From assembly GCA_964483455.1 (NCBI GenBank), contig CAZACK010000012.1, forward strand, positions 5,522 to 69,521: DNA of 64,000 bases, given 5' to 3'. Each line of letters begins with the position of its first letter. The stretch's first letter is position 1. This DNA is from CAYZJD01 sp964483455. Lineage in GTDB: Bacteria; Acidobacteriota; Terriglobia; Bryobacterales; Bryobacteraceae. The translations under genes and the position numbers were made by a program. This document shows positions 46,567-54,554 of the stretch, piece after piece. The notes beneath the pieces are model-generated. The model was given only the letters and a program-made list of their open reading frames with translations. It was not told where the DNA came from and made no database searches.

Positions 46567-48909
46567 ATGACCGCCACCTCCCTATCGACCAAGGGGCTAG
46601 GTAGTAGCACGCCCTCGCGGCGTGGCCGCAGGAGACGGCCTGCGCGGTTGCCCGGTCTTGGCAATGGAACGGGACGGGCTGTTTCGCACTACCGGATTCT
46701 CGAGAAGATCGGCAACGGCGGCATGAGCGTGGTGTACAAAGCGCAGGACCTTCACCTCAACCGGCTGGTCGCGCTGAAGTTCCTGCCGCCGCACCTGGCC
46801 GACTCGCGGGACGCCGTCGAACGGCTGTGCCGCGAGGCCCGTGCGATTTCGGCATTGAATCATCCCCATATCGCCACCATCTACGAGCTGGGACGGGCCA
46901 ACGGGCAGTTCTTCCTCGCGCTGGAGTACCTTCCCGGCGGGACCGTGCGCTCGATGGTGCAGGAGATGGAGGCGGCCGGGATTCAGATGCCGGTGAAGAG
47001 GCTCTTCCAGTTTGCCATCGAAATCGCCGAGGGGCTCTGCCACGCCCATCGCTGCGGGATCGTGCATCGCGACGTCAAGACCGACAATGTGATGCTGGCC
47101 GCTGACGAAGCCGTCAAGCTGACGGATTTCGGCCTAGCTAAGCTGTCGGGCGGATCGCGACTCACGCAGGCGGGCAGCATTGTCGGAACCGCGTCCTACA
47201 TGTCGCCGGAGCAAGCGCGCGGCGCGGACGTGGATTCCCGCTCGGACATCTTCTCCTTCGGCGTGGTGTTGTTCGAAATGGCTACCGGCCGGTTGCCATT
47301 CCGGGGGCCGCACGAAGCCGCGATTCTGGCCAAGATCCTGAACGATCCGGCGCCGAACGTGACCGACTTGCGTCCGGAGTTGCCGGAGGGCCTGAACTCC
47401 ATTCTGACCCGCGCCCTGGAAAAAGGGCCCGAACAACGGTACCAGGACATGCGCGAAATGCTGGAAGATCTGCTCGCAGTGGCCGGGGTATCCGAGCGCG
47501 AGCAGGCGTCGTCAAACGGGGTAGTGGGAACGAGCACGGCGCCAGGGGCAGCCTCCTGGTGGCGGCGGCTGGCGAGGCGCTGGCCATGGCTGCCGGCGGT
47601 TGGGCTTTCGGTGGCGGCACTGGGTGTGGTCATCGGCGGCCCCGAGGCAGTGAGAGGGGTGTTCCCGCACCAGGAAGACCCGCCGCCGGCAATTTCGGCT
47701 CAGGCCGGCGCTTACGATCTGTACCAGGAAGGCCGGAATCAACTCCAGCGTTTCGATGACGCCGACAGCCTGAATCGGGCGATCGGGCTGTTCCAGAGGG
47801 CCATGCGGAACGACTCGAAATTCCCGCTGGCGCATGCCGGCCTCGGGGAGGCGTACTGGCGCATGTACAAACTCACGCGCGATCCGCGGTGGCTCGAGCG
47901 TGCCGGCGACAGTTGCCGCCGCTCGATCGAATTGGGCGCGCCGATGGCGCCAGTGCGGGTCACGTTAGGACTCGTGCAGTCGGGGACCGGGCACCACCAG
48001 GAAGCCATCGCCGAGTTCGAGCAGGCAATCAAAGCCGATCCCCTCAATGCCGACGCCTGGCGCGAGATGGGTAACTCCTATGACGCGCTCGGCAGGCATC
48101 GCGACGCCGAGACCGCTTTCCTGCGCGCCATCCAGTTCCGGCCGGGAGATTGGGCGTCACACAACGATATGGGCCGCTTCTACTGGGGCCGAGGAGACTA
48201 CGGAAAAGCCGAGGAGCACTTCCGCAAAGTGATCGAGATCACGCCCGACAATGCCCGCGGACTCAGCAACCTCGGGGGGCTCTACGTGCTGATGTGTCGC
48301 TTCGAAGAGGCGGCGTCGGCGCTGGAACGATCGCTGGCGATCAAGCCGACCGCCACCGCCTACTCTAACCTGGGCACCGCGCATTTCTACCAGCAGCGGT
48401 ACGAGGAGGCGGCGCGCGCGATGGAGAAGGCGGTCGAGTTGCGGCCCGAGGACTACCAACTCTGGGGAAACCTGGCCGATGTCTACCGGCAGATGCCTCG
48501 GCGTGACCAGGATGCCGTCGCCGCCTACCGGCGAGCGATCGCTCTCGGTCAACGTCAGTCGGCCGTCAATCCGAGTGATGCCGCCTTGCGGGCAAGCCTC
48601 GCGGGCTACTATGCGGGGCTCGGCCGGAAGAACGAAGCGCTGGGGGCCATTCGCCACGCCGTCAGGTTGTCGCCGTCGAATGTGAACGTGCTTCTGCGCG
48701 CGGCCGTGACCTACGAGTTAGTCGGCATGCGCGAGGAGGCGTTGCGAGCCGCCGGCGCATCGCTGCGTGGGGGAAGTTCGCCAGATCAGATCAGCCGGCA
48801 CCCGGGGTTGCAGGCGCTACGCGCCGACCCGCGGTATCATGAGGTGCCGGCGAAGCGGTCGCTTTGGGATTCTGGGGGAATCCCCGCAGTGCGCCAAGCC
48901 AGCCCATGA
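46567..48909 (+). CDS. membrane Ser/Thr protein kinase with extracytoplasmic TPR domain
   Basis: A 780-residue receptor-like kinase. The kinase domain (residues about 40-305) has the Gly loop IGNGGMSVVYKAQ, the VALKF Lys, catalytic HRDVKTDN (Asp169), DFGLAKLSG (Asp187) and SPEQARG. A transmembrane helix follows at about 338-358 (LPAVGLSVAALGVVIGG). About nine TPR units fill residues 385-760 (HHQEAIAEFEQAIKADP, DYGKAEEHFRKVIEITP, RYEEAARAMEKAVELRP). Common in Acidobacteriota, where it probably senses or assembles partners outside the membrane. The start is uncertain: ATG 46567 or GTG 46543, neither with a ribosome site. Confidence 0.9.
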   Translation: MTATSLSTKGLGSSTPSRRGRRRRPARLPGLGNGTGRAVSHYRILEKIGNGGMSVVYKAQDLHLNRLVALKFLPPHLADSRDAVERLCREARAISALNHPHIATIYELGRANGQFFLALEYLPGGTVRSMVQEMEAAGIQMPVKRLFQFAIEIAEGLCHAHRCGIVHRDVKTDNVMLAADEAVKLTDFGLAKLSGGSRLTQAGSIVGTASYMSPEQARGADVDSRSDIFSFGVVLFEMATGRLPFRGPHEAAILAKILNDPAPNVTDLRPELPEGLNSILTRALEKGPEQRYQDMREMLEDLLAVAGVSEREQASSNGVVGTSTAPGAASWWRRLARRWPWLPAVGLSVAALGVVIGGPEAVRGVFPHQEDPPPAISAQAGAYDLYQEGRNQLQRFDDADSLNRAIGLFQRAMRNDSKFPLAHAGLGEAYWRMYKLTRDPRWLERAGDSCRRSIELGAPMAPVRVTLGLVQSGTGHHQEAIAEFEQAIKADPLNADAWREMGNSYDALGRHRDAETAFLRAIQFRPGDWASHNDMGRFYWGRGDYGKAEEHFRKVIEITPDNARGLSNLGGLYVLMCRFEEAASALERSLAIKPTATAYSNLGTAHFYQQRYEEAARAMEKAVELRPEDYQLWGNLADVYRQMPRRDQDAVAAYRRAIALGQRQSAVNPSDAALRASLAGYYAGLGRKNEALGAIRHAVRLSPSNVNVLLRAAVTYELVGMREEALRAAGASLRGGSSPDQISRHPGLQALRADPRYHEVPAKRSLWDSGGIPAVRQASP

Positions 48910-48945
48910 CCTATTTACAGCAAGCAGCTAGATCAGGAGAGCGCC

Positions 48946-49269
48946 ATGAGCAAGTCTAGGAAACACGAGATCGTCTTGTCCGTCGAACGGCCGGGGATTC
49001 TCGCGGTGAACATGCCGAGTCTTCGCGTGTCTCGCGGCGACTCCATTGTTTGGATGGGGGACTTTCCATTCGCGGTCGAGTTTTCCCCCAACTCGCCCTG
49101 CGACAGGCTGAAAGGTTCTTCCGGCAAGGAGTCGCTGGCGATGAAGGTTCGATCCGACGCAGGCCCAGGCAGGTTCAAGTACTTTGCGGCGGCTTTTGTG
49201 GATGGGCAGGTAGTGACGGAAGATCCGGAGATCATCATCGAGGCGGTGGGGCGGCTCCGAAACATCTGA
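48946..49269 (+). CDS. small beta-sandwich protein, cupredoxin-like without copper ligands
   Basis: A 107-residue protein with no signal peptide. The segments VSRGDSIVWMGDFPFAVEF and GPGRFKYFAAAFVDGQVV are arranged as in plastocyanin/azurin-like folds, but the expected His-Cys-His-Met copper site is absent (only one Cys, in SPCDRL). An AGGAGAG site precedes the ATG. It is 36 bp downstream of the kinase gene and followed by a strong terminator, so it may be read with the kinase. Function unknown. Confidence 0.6.
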   Translation: MSKSRKHEIVLSVERPGILAVNMPSLRVSRGDSIVWMGDFPFAVEFSPNSPCDRLKGSSGKESLAMKVRSDAGPGRFKYFAAAFVDGQVVTEDPEIIIEAVGRLRNI

Positions 49270-49283
49270 AGCAAGAAATGGTG

Positions 49284-49322
49284 AAGGCAACCCGAAGCTG
49301 AATCCGGCTTCAGGTTGCCTTT
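49284..49322 (+). terminator. rho-independent terminator after the small beta-sandwich gene
   Basis: AAGGCAACCCGAAGC (49284-49298) pairs with GGCTTCAGGTTGCCTT (49307-49322) with a small bulge, and TTTT completes it. It ends the kinase/small-protein unit. Confidence 0.8.
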
Positions 49323-49351
49323 TCGCCGGTCTTCATGGTGGTGGCGCTATG

Positions 49352-49759
49352 TCAGCGGGCTTTGACGGCAACGAGCCCAGCGCCACTGCGGGTGGCCTGG
49401 GCGATCTCGCGCTCGGCGTTCGACTTCGCCAGTGCGTGGCCGGCCGCGCGTCCGTAGAACCATACCTGGGACAAGAAGTACCGGTCTCCATAACGGTTGA
49501 ACACCAGCTTCCCGATTTCGGCCGGCTTGCCGCCGCCAATCGGGCTGGTCCGCGTCACCCGGGACTGGGCGCCAGAGATCGACGGGACCGGGCTGCCGGA
49601 ACTGATCGGCTGGACGACGTACTCTCCCGCGGTCATCTTCTCTTCCCCGAGCTGGAAGTCAAACGGCACGTCAACGCGCATCTGGCCGTAGACGGCCGGC
49701 GCCACCAGCAGGGCCGCGACACCCAGGGCCTCGATAGTTCTGAAAATCAGCTTCTTCAT
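49352..49759 (-). CDS. small exported protein of unknown function
   Basis: A 135-residue protein with a clear signal peptide (MKKLIFRTIEALGVAALLVA, cleavage after VYG or so). The mature part has short beta-strands: MRVDVPFDFQLGEEKMTAGE, IGKLVFNRYGDRYFLSQVWF. Proteins of this outline are frequent in Acidobacteriota; no function is known. AGGAGG lies 6-7 nt before ATG 49759. The 245 bp to the sigma-54 activator gene hold no further gene. Confidence 0.7.
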   Translation of the reverse strand: MKKLIFRTIEALGVAALLVAPAVYGQMRVDVPFDFQLGEEKMTAGEYVVQPISSGSPVPSISGAQSRVTRTSPIGGGKPAEIGKLVFNRYGDRYFLSQVWFYGRAAGHALAKSNAEREIAQATRSGAGLVAVKAR

Positions 49760-50004
49760 CGCATCCTCCTTCTTTCCGCCCAGCGCCCTTTGAGAGCCGC
49801 CGGGCGCATCAGAGAAACGCACGCGCGCGACCATTGGAGGATAGGGCGCGGCGAAATTTTGTGCGCGACTCAAAATCCCTTGGACAACAATGGCTTTGAT
49901 GCGTCTGGAGGTGCCAGCTTCAGGAATCGGACGGGCCGGCGCGGGCGGCGAAGGCTGACCGTTCGGTTAGAACCCCTAACGTTTCGGATAGAGCTGGGGA
50001 TCCG

Positions 50005-51909
50005 ATGAATCCAAGGCTGGTAATCACCGCCGGACCGCTTCGGGGCAAGGTCGTCCCGGTCGAGGAAAGCGAGTTCTCAATCGGCCGGGATCCGGCCAAC
50101 CGGCTGCCGATCGGCGATTCCTCCATTTCGCGCCGCCATTGCCTCATTCGCGCGGAAGGGGAAAACCATGTCATCCAGGACCTCGACAGCCGCAACGGCA
50201 CGTTCGTGAACGAAGTGCCGGTAAGGAATCGGGTTCTGACCAACGGCGATCAGGTGCGGATCGGCCATTCGATGATGCTCTTCCTGATCCCGGGAATGGA
50301 GGGCGAAGAACAGAAACCTCCCGTGGAGCCGCCGGAAGAGGCGCTGCTGACGCGCACCGTCATCCAGCTTTCGGCGGATGAGGCGATCTATCTGCGGGCC
50401 GGCGCGGCCTTGGAAGCAAGTCCGGCCGGACGCGCGGGAAGGGATCTGGCGGCGCTGTTCCGCATCGCGATGGCGGTCTGCTCGACCCGCGATCTGGGTT
50501 CCCTGCAACGGAGGTTGCTCGAGGAGGTCCTGCAAGCTTTGCCCGCCGATCGGGGAGCGGTGCTGCTCCGGGACGAACGAGGAGAGGGCCTTGCCTCCGA
50601 GTTCGTTCTGCCTCGCGGGCCGGCTCGGACGCAGGCCCCGGTGAGCCGGACGATCGTGCGGCAAGTGATCGAGACCGGCAAGGCCGTTCTTGCCAATGAC
50701 ATTCTGAAGGACGAACGGTACGGCGGCGAGGGCAGCATCCGGTCCTCGGGGAGCAGGTCGTTGATCGCCGCGCCGCTGGTGCTGTTCGGCGATGTCCGCG
50801 GCGTCCTCTACGCCGACACGTCGGACCCGGGTGTCTGCTTCGACGAGGGGCACCTGCAACTGTTGGTGGGCATCGCCGGCGCGGCGGCATTGTCGCTGGA
50901 GAACGCGCTCCGCTTGCGGCGGCTGGAAGAAGAAAAACAGCAACTGCTGCAAGAGGTCCGCGTCGAGCACAACATGGTCGGCGAGTCGGCGAAGATGCGC
51001 GACGTGTATCAGTTCGTGGGGAGGGTGGCCGCCACGGACACCACCGTGCTGATTCGCGGCGAGAGCGGAACCGGGAAAGAACTGGTCGCTCGCGCCATTC
51101 ACCTGAACAGCCCGCGCGCCGGCCGGCCGTTCGTGGCCCTCAACTGCGCCGCGCTGGCGGAGACTTTGCTCGAAAGCGAGTTGTTCGGCCACGAGAAAGG
51201 CGCGTTCACCGGCGCCATCGCACAGAAGCGGGGCAAACTGGAAGCGGCCGACGGCGGAACGCTGTTCCTCGATGAGGTTGGCGACGTGCCCCTGAGCGTG
51301 CAGGTCAAGCTGCTTCGCGTGCTCCAAGAGAGAGAGTTCGAGCGCGTCGGCGGCACCCGTCCGATCGAGGTCGACATTCGCCTGATTGCGGCGACGAACC
51401 GCGATCTGGAGGCGGCCATGAAGGAAGGCCGCTTCCGCCCCGACCTCTACTTCCGGCTGAACGTGGTGTCGGTGACCTTGCCGCCGTTGCGGGAGAGACC
51501 GGAAGATATTCCGCTGCTGGCCAGTTATTTCGTGTCGAAGTGCGGAGCTAAGGTCAGTCGCCGTGTCAGCGGGATATCGTGGGAGGCGCGATCGTGGCTG
51601 ATGCGCTACCCCTGGCCGGGGAACGTGCGCGAACTGGAGAACGCCATTGAGCACGCGGTGGTTCTCGGCTCAAACGACATCATCCTGCCGGAAGATTTGC
51701 CGGAAGCGGTGCTCGAAACCGTCCGGCCGGCCAGCGGCGGTTCCGCTTCGTATCACGGCAGGCTACAGGAAATGAAGAAGCGCTTAATCCAGGACGCGCT
51801 CGTCCAGGCGGGAGGGAATGTCACCGAGGCGGCAAGGATGCTCGATCTGCACCCCAACTACCTGCACCGGCTGCTCACAAACCTGGGTTTGAGAGAGCGG
51901 GGAATCTAA
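50005..51909 (+). CDS. FHA-GAF-AAA+ sigma-54-dependent transcriptional activator
   Basis: A 634-residue regulator. An N-terminal FHA phosphopeptide-binding domain (residues about 5-95, FSIGRDPANRLPIGDSSISR, SRNGTFVN) is followed by a GAF domain (about 145-310), the sigma-54 AAA+ domain (Walker A GESGTGKE from about 352, GAFTGA at 399-404, Walker B GGTLFLDEVGD), and a Fis-type HTH (GNVTEAARMLDLHPNYLHRL). The FHA domain suggests control by Ser/Thr phosphorylation, and a Ser/Thr kinase gene lies 1.1 kb upstream. Target genes are not evident in the window; I found no good -24/-12 site. Confidence 0.93.
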   Translation: MNPRLVITAGPLRGKVVPVEESEFSIGRDPANRLPIGDSSISRRHCLIRAEGENHVIQDLDSRNGTFVNEVPVRNRVLTNGDQVRIGHSMMLFLIPGMEGEEQKPPVEPPEEALLTRTVIQLSADEAIYLRAGAALEASPAGRAGRDLAALFRIAMAVCSTRDLGSLQRRLLEEVLQALPADRGAVLLRDERGEGLASEFVLPRGPARTQAPVSRTIVRQVIETGKAVLANDILKDERYGGEGSIRSSGSRSLIAAPLVLFGDVRGVLYADTSDPGVCFDEGHLQLLVGIAGAAALSLENALRLRRLEEEKQQLLQEVRVEHNMVGESAKMRDVYQFVGRVAATDTTVLIRGESGTGKELVARAIHLNSPRAGRPFVALNCAALAETLLESELFGHEKGAFTGAIAQKRGKLEAADGGTLFLDEVGDVPLSVQVKLLRVLQEREFERVGGTRPIEVDIRLIAATNRDLEAAMKEGRFRPDLYFRLNVVSVTLPPLRERPEDIPLLASYFVSKCGAKVSRRVSGISWEARSWLMRYPWPGNVRELENAIEHAVVLGSNDIILPEDLPEAVLETVRPASGGSASYHGRLQEMKKRLIQDALVQAGGNVTEAARMLDLHPNYLHRLLTNLGLRERGI

Positions 51910-51971
51910 CCACAGAGCCACAGAGGACACAGCGTTATTGATTCCTCTGTGTACTCCGTGGCTCTGTGGTT
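51908..51971. repeat. intergenic palindromic repeat (copy C), bidirectional terminator position
   Basis: AACCACAGAGCCACAGAGGA (51908-51927) and its near reverse complement ending CTCTGTGGTT (up to 51971) form a long stem around a short AT-rich loop. It fills the gap between two convergent stop codons exactly, so it probably terminates transcription from both sides. Confidence 0.75.
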
Positions 51972-52738
51972 TAAGAAGCAGTCACCGGATTCTCCAGCAC
52001 TCCCACCCCGTCGATCTCCACCCGCACCAGCTGGCCCGGCAGCATCGGACCGACACCCGGCGGGGTGCCGGTGGCCAACAGGTCGCCGGGTTCGAGGGTC
52101 ATGAATTCGGTGACGTACTCGATAATGGCCGCTACCGAAAAGACCATGTCGGCCACCGGCGCATCCTGTTTCACGTCCCCATCGAGGATCGTTCGCACGC
52201 GCAGCCTGGCGGCATCCACGTGGGCCTTCGGAACAATCCACGGGCCGACGGGACAGAACGTGTCGAAGCCCTTGGCGCGGGTGAAGTGGCCGTCCTGCTT
52301 CTGGAGATCGCGAGCCGTCACATCGTTCACGCAGGTGTACCCGAATATGTACTGTTCGGCTTCGTCCGCCTTCACGAATCGCGCCCGTCTGCCGATGACC
52401 ACGCCAAGTTCTCCTTCGTAGCTGACGAACCGCGAAATCCTCGGATACACGATGGGCTCGCCCGGACCTACCACGCTGGTGGGCGGCTTGAAAAAGATCA
52501 TCGGCTCGGCCGGCACCGGGTTGCCGAGTTCCTTGGCGTGGTCGGCGTAGTTGCGGCCCACGCAAACGATCTTGGAGGGCCGGCATGGCGCAAGCAGGCG
52601 CACGCCGGCGAGCGGATACGCGGCGCCTCGCTCCGAGGACCAGAGCGACTCGGTCTGATGCACCGAGTCGCCGGCCACGATGCCGTAAAGCTCAATCGGA
52701 GGGCCGGAGCCGGGTGTAAAGCGAACGCGTTCTTCCAT
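51971..52738 (-). CDS. fumarylacetoacetate hydrolase (FAH) family protein
   Basis: A 255-residue enzyme. The C-terminal FAH domain has VCVGRNYADHAKELGN, the metal-ligand segment VSYEGELGVVIGRRAR, NDVTARDLQKQDG and GDLLATGTPPGVGP. The N-terminal 60 residues are the small cap found in 2-hydroxyhepta-2,4-diene-1,7-dioate isomerase-type members. Possible substrates are acylpyruvates, oxaloacetate or 2-oxo-dienoates; which one is not visible. ATG 52738 is chosen because the domain begins there. Confidence 0.9.
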   Translation of the reverse strand: MEERVRFTPGSGPPIELYGIVAGDSVHQTESLWSSERGAAYPLAGVRLLAPCRPSKIVCVGRNYADHAKELGNPVPAEPMIFFKPPTSVVGPGEPIVYPRISRFVSYEGELGVVIGRRARFVKADEAEQYIFGYTCVNDVTARDLQKQDGHFTRAKGFDTFCPVGPWIVPKAHVDAARLRVRTILDGDVKQDAPVADMVFSVAAIIEYVTEFMTLEPGDLLATGTPPGVGPMLPGQLVRVEIDGVGVLENPVTAS

Positions 52739-52973
52739 GGCTGATGCCCGGATGCGGCCGGCGGCCGGCTTCGCACTGGTCCGGGAAAACAAGGATAGCG
52801 CAGCCTTCGTTATTTGGTCTGCTGGCAGGGTGCACCACGCGACACCAGCGGCTTGGCGCTTTACCTGCTGTGGCGAAGCCGGCATGGCCGGGTTGGCGCC
52901 ACCCATCCGCTGTGTTATCTTGCGCACACCGCCGCTCGTTCCGGTTGATCTCGTGTAGGCCGCCGAAGTAACG

Positions 52974-53165
52974 ATGCCCCGGCAGGTAACACGATTGTCG
53001 ATTGCCTTCGGCCGGATGATTCTGGGCCTGGTGCTCGCGCGCCAGTTTCTGGTCCCCAAGACCATCGGCGAACTGGGTGACTATCGGGCGCGACAGTTGA
53101 CGCCATCGCCGCGCGCAAGGTGAAATCCGCAGGGCGTCTGGGCGACCCACGTCGAGTCGCCGCCG
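52974..53165 (+). pseudogene. possible remnant of a membrane-anchored cytochrome c-type protein
   Basis: ATG 52974 opens a 49-codon frame (RMILGLVLARQFLVPKTIGE, LGDYRARQ) and the next frame continues AIAARKVKSAGRLGDP. The pattern LVPKTxGELGxYR followed by I-A-A-R-K-V-x-x-A-G-R is reminiscent of the N-terminus of periplasmic multihaem cytochromes, but no CXXCH follows. The match is from memory only. It looks like a frameshifted, truncated gene. From 53166 to 53369 there is only a palindrome. Confidence 0.3.
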
Positions 53166-53317
53166 GAGGTTCGCCTCCCCGCCCCAAAGCAGCGTGAACT
53201 TTGTCCGCTTTCTCAGGGTTATGACCCTTCCCGCCCGACAGGCTTTCCTCAGATCGGCCCGCCATGGATTCGCCGGCAAGAGCTTTTCGCATCTCGATGC
53301 CGGAAATTCCCTCGGTG

Positions 53318-53339
53318 AGGCAGGCGATTTCGCCTGCCT
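53318..53339. terminator. perfect palindrome between the remnant and the glycosyltransferase gene
   Basis: AGGCAGGCGA and TCGCCTGCCT separated by TT. It lies about 30 bp beyond the glycosyltransferase stop, so it could end the minus-strand polysaccharide cluster. No clear T-run. Confidence 0.5.
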
Positions 53340-53369
53340 GGCAGAGGCCGAAGCCGGCGCCACCGATTC

Positions 53370-54554
53370 TCACTCCTCGAGGATGCGCTCGAAACACAAA
53401 GCGGCCTGGTCCCAGGAAAGACGGGCAGCGACCAGGTCCCAGGCAGCGGAGGCCATCCTCGCGCGCTGCGCACTGTCATTCAGCAACTCCAGACACGCTT
53501 CGGCGAATCCCTCGGGGGTGTCGGCCAGTCGGATGGTCTCGGGCGAGGAGACCTCCAGGCCCTCCGCGCCGACCGAGGTCGAGACCACCGGGACTTTCGC
53601 GGCCATCGCCTCGTAGATCTTGAGCCGTGTCCCACCGCCGATGCGGAGCGGCACAACCGACACCAGCGCGTCCCACAGCCACGGGCGAATATCCGGAACC
53701 GTGCCGGTGACCTGGATCAGCGGATCGCGGTCCGCCAGGCCGGCAACCTCCGCCGTCGGCGCCCTGCCGACAATGGCCACCGAGCAGCCCGGACGCCAGC
53801 GCCGGATCAGCGGAAGCACATCCCTGACAAACCATGCGATGCCGTCAATGTTGGGCAGCCAGTCCATGGAGCCGACGAAGACAAGGTCGGCGGCGGGCCT
53901 CGCCTGCCCCGCAGGCGTGAAGTACTCGATGTCAACGCCGGTCGGCGCAACTCGCGGTTGCGGGATCTCGAACAGGCGGCCCATGAGATCGGCATCGTTG
54001 TCCGAGACGGCGATCACCTTCCCGGCGGCGCGGCACACGTCACGCTCGTAGCGGAACATACGTTCTGCCTGCAACCGAAAGTAGAGGCGCCGGACAGCAC
54101 CGGAGGCATGCTCGGCATGACGCCGCCAGATCGCCGTTTCTACGTTGTGTTGGAACAGGACGCAGCCGGCGAGGTCCTCCAGGTTGACGCTCGGCGCCAG
54201 GAAGTCGCAGACAATCGAATCAAACTGATGCCGGTCGCGCAGCGTCCGGACCTGCTCCCGCATTGTCTGGGAGCGGTACCGGCTGACGGCGACCGGCGTC
54301 CGGGAAAACAGCCCCGCCGCAAGCTCGCCCAGAAACCAGAGAGAGTCCTTCTCGGTTAGGCTGTGCATCAGGGGGTAGGCGCGGGTGCAGTACTCGACCG
54401 AGCGTGGAACGCCCTCCGGCCGGGCCGGGTCGTCGAAGCCGACATAGTGGATTTCGTGACGCCGGTGCAGCCGCCGAAGAATCTCCAGCGTCCGGATGTG
54501 CCCGCCCTTCGTGGCCGGGTGGAGGAAATCCGTCTTGATCCAGAGGATCCTCAT
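53370..54554 (-). CDS. family-4-type glycosyltransferase (GT-B)
   Basis: A 394-residue GT-B enzyme. The N-terminal acceptor domain starts MRILWIKTDFLHPATKGGHI with the typical KGG loop; the C-terminal nucleotide-sugar domain has VGSMDWLPNIDGI, then VVPLRIGGGTRLKIYEAMAA and VVSTSVGAEGL. The outline resembles the sugar transferases associated with exopolysaccharide/exosortase systems. It acts on the cytoplasmic face of the membrane. ATG 54554 overlaps the asparagine-synthase stop by 4 bp, so it is coupled to that gene. Confidence 0.85.
   Translation of the reverse strand: MRILWIKTDFLHPATKGGHIRTLEILRRLHRRHEIHYVGFDDPARPEGVPRSVEYCTRAYPLMHSLTEKDSLWFLGELAAGLFSRTPVAVSRYRSQTMREQVRTLRDRHQFDSIVCDFLAPSVNLEDLAGCVLFQHNVETAIWRRHAEHASGAVRRLYFRLQAERMFRYERDVCRAAGKVIAVSDNDADLMGRLFEIPQPRVAPTGVDIEYFTPAGQARPAADLVFVGSMDWLPNIDGIAWFVRDVLPLIRRWRPGCSVAIVGRAPTAEVAGLADRDPLIQVTGTVPDIRPWLWDALVSVVPLRIGGGTRLKIYEAMAAKVPVVSTSVGAEGLEVSSPETIRLADTPEGFAEACLELLNDSAQRARMASAAWDLVAARLSWDQAALCFERILEE

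Noticed and set aside
50077..51654. A 525-codon minus-strand frame opposite the sigma-54 activator
   Set aside because: Shadow frame rich in Arg, His and Gln; the plus-strand gene has full domain support.
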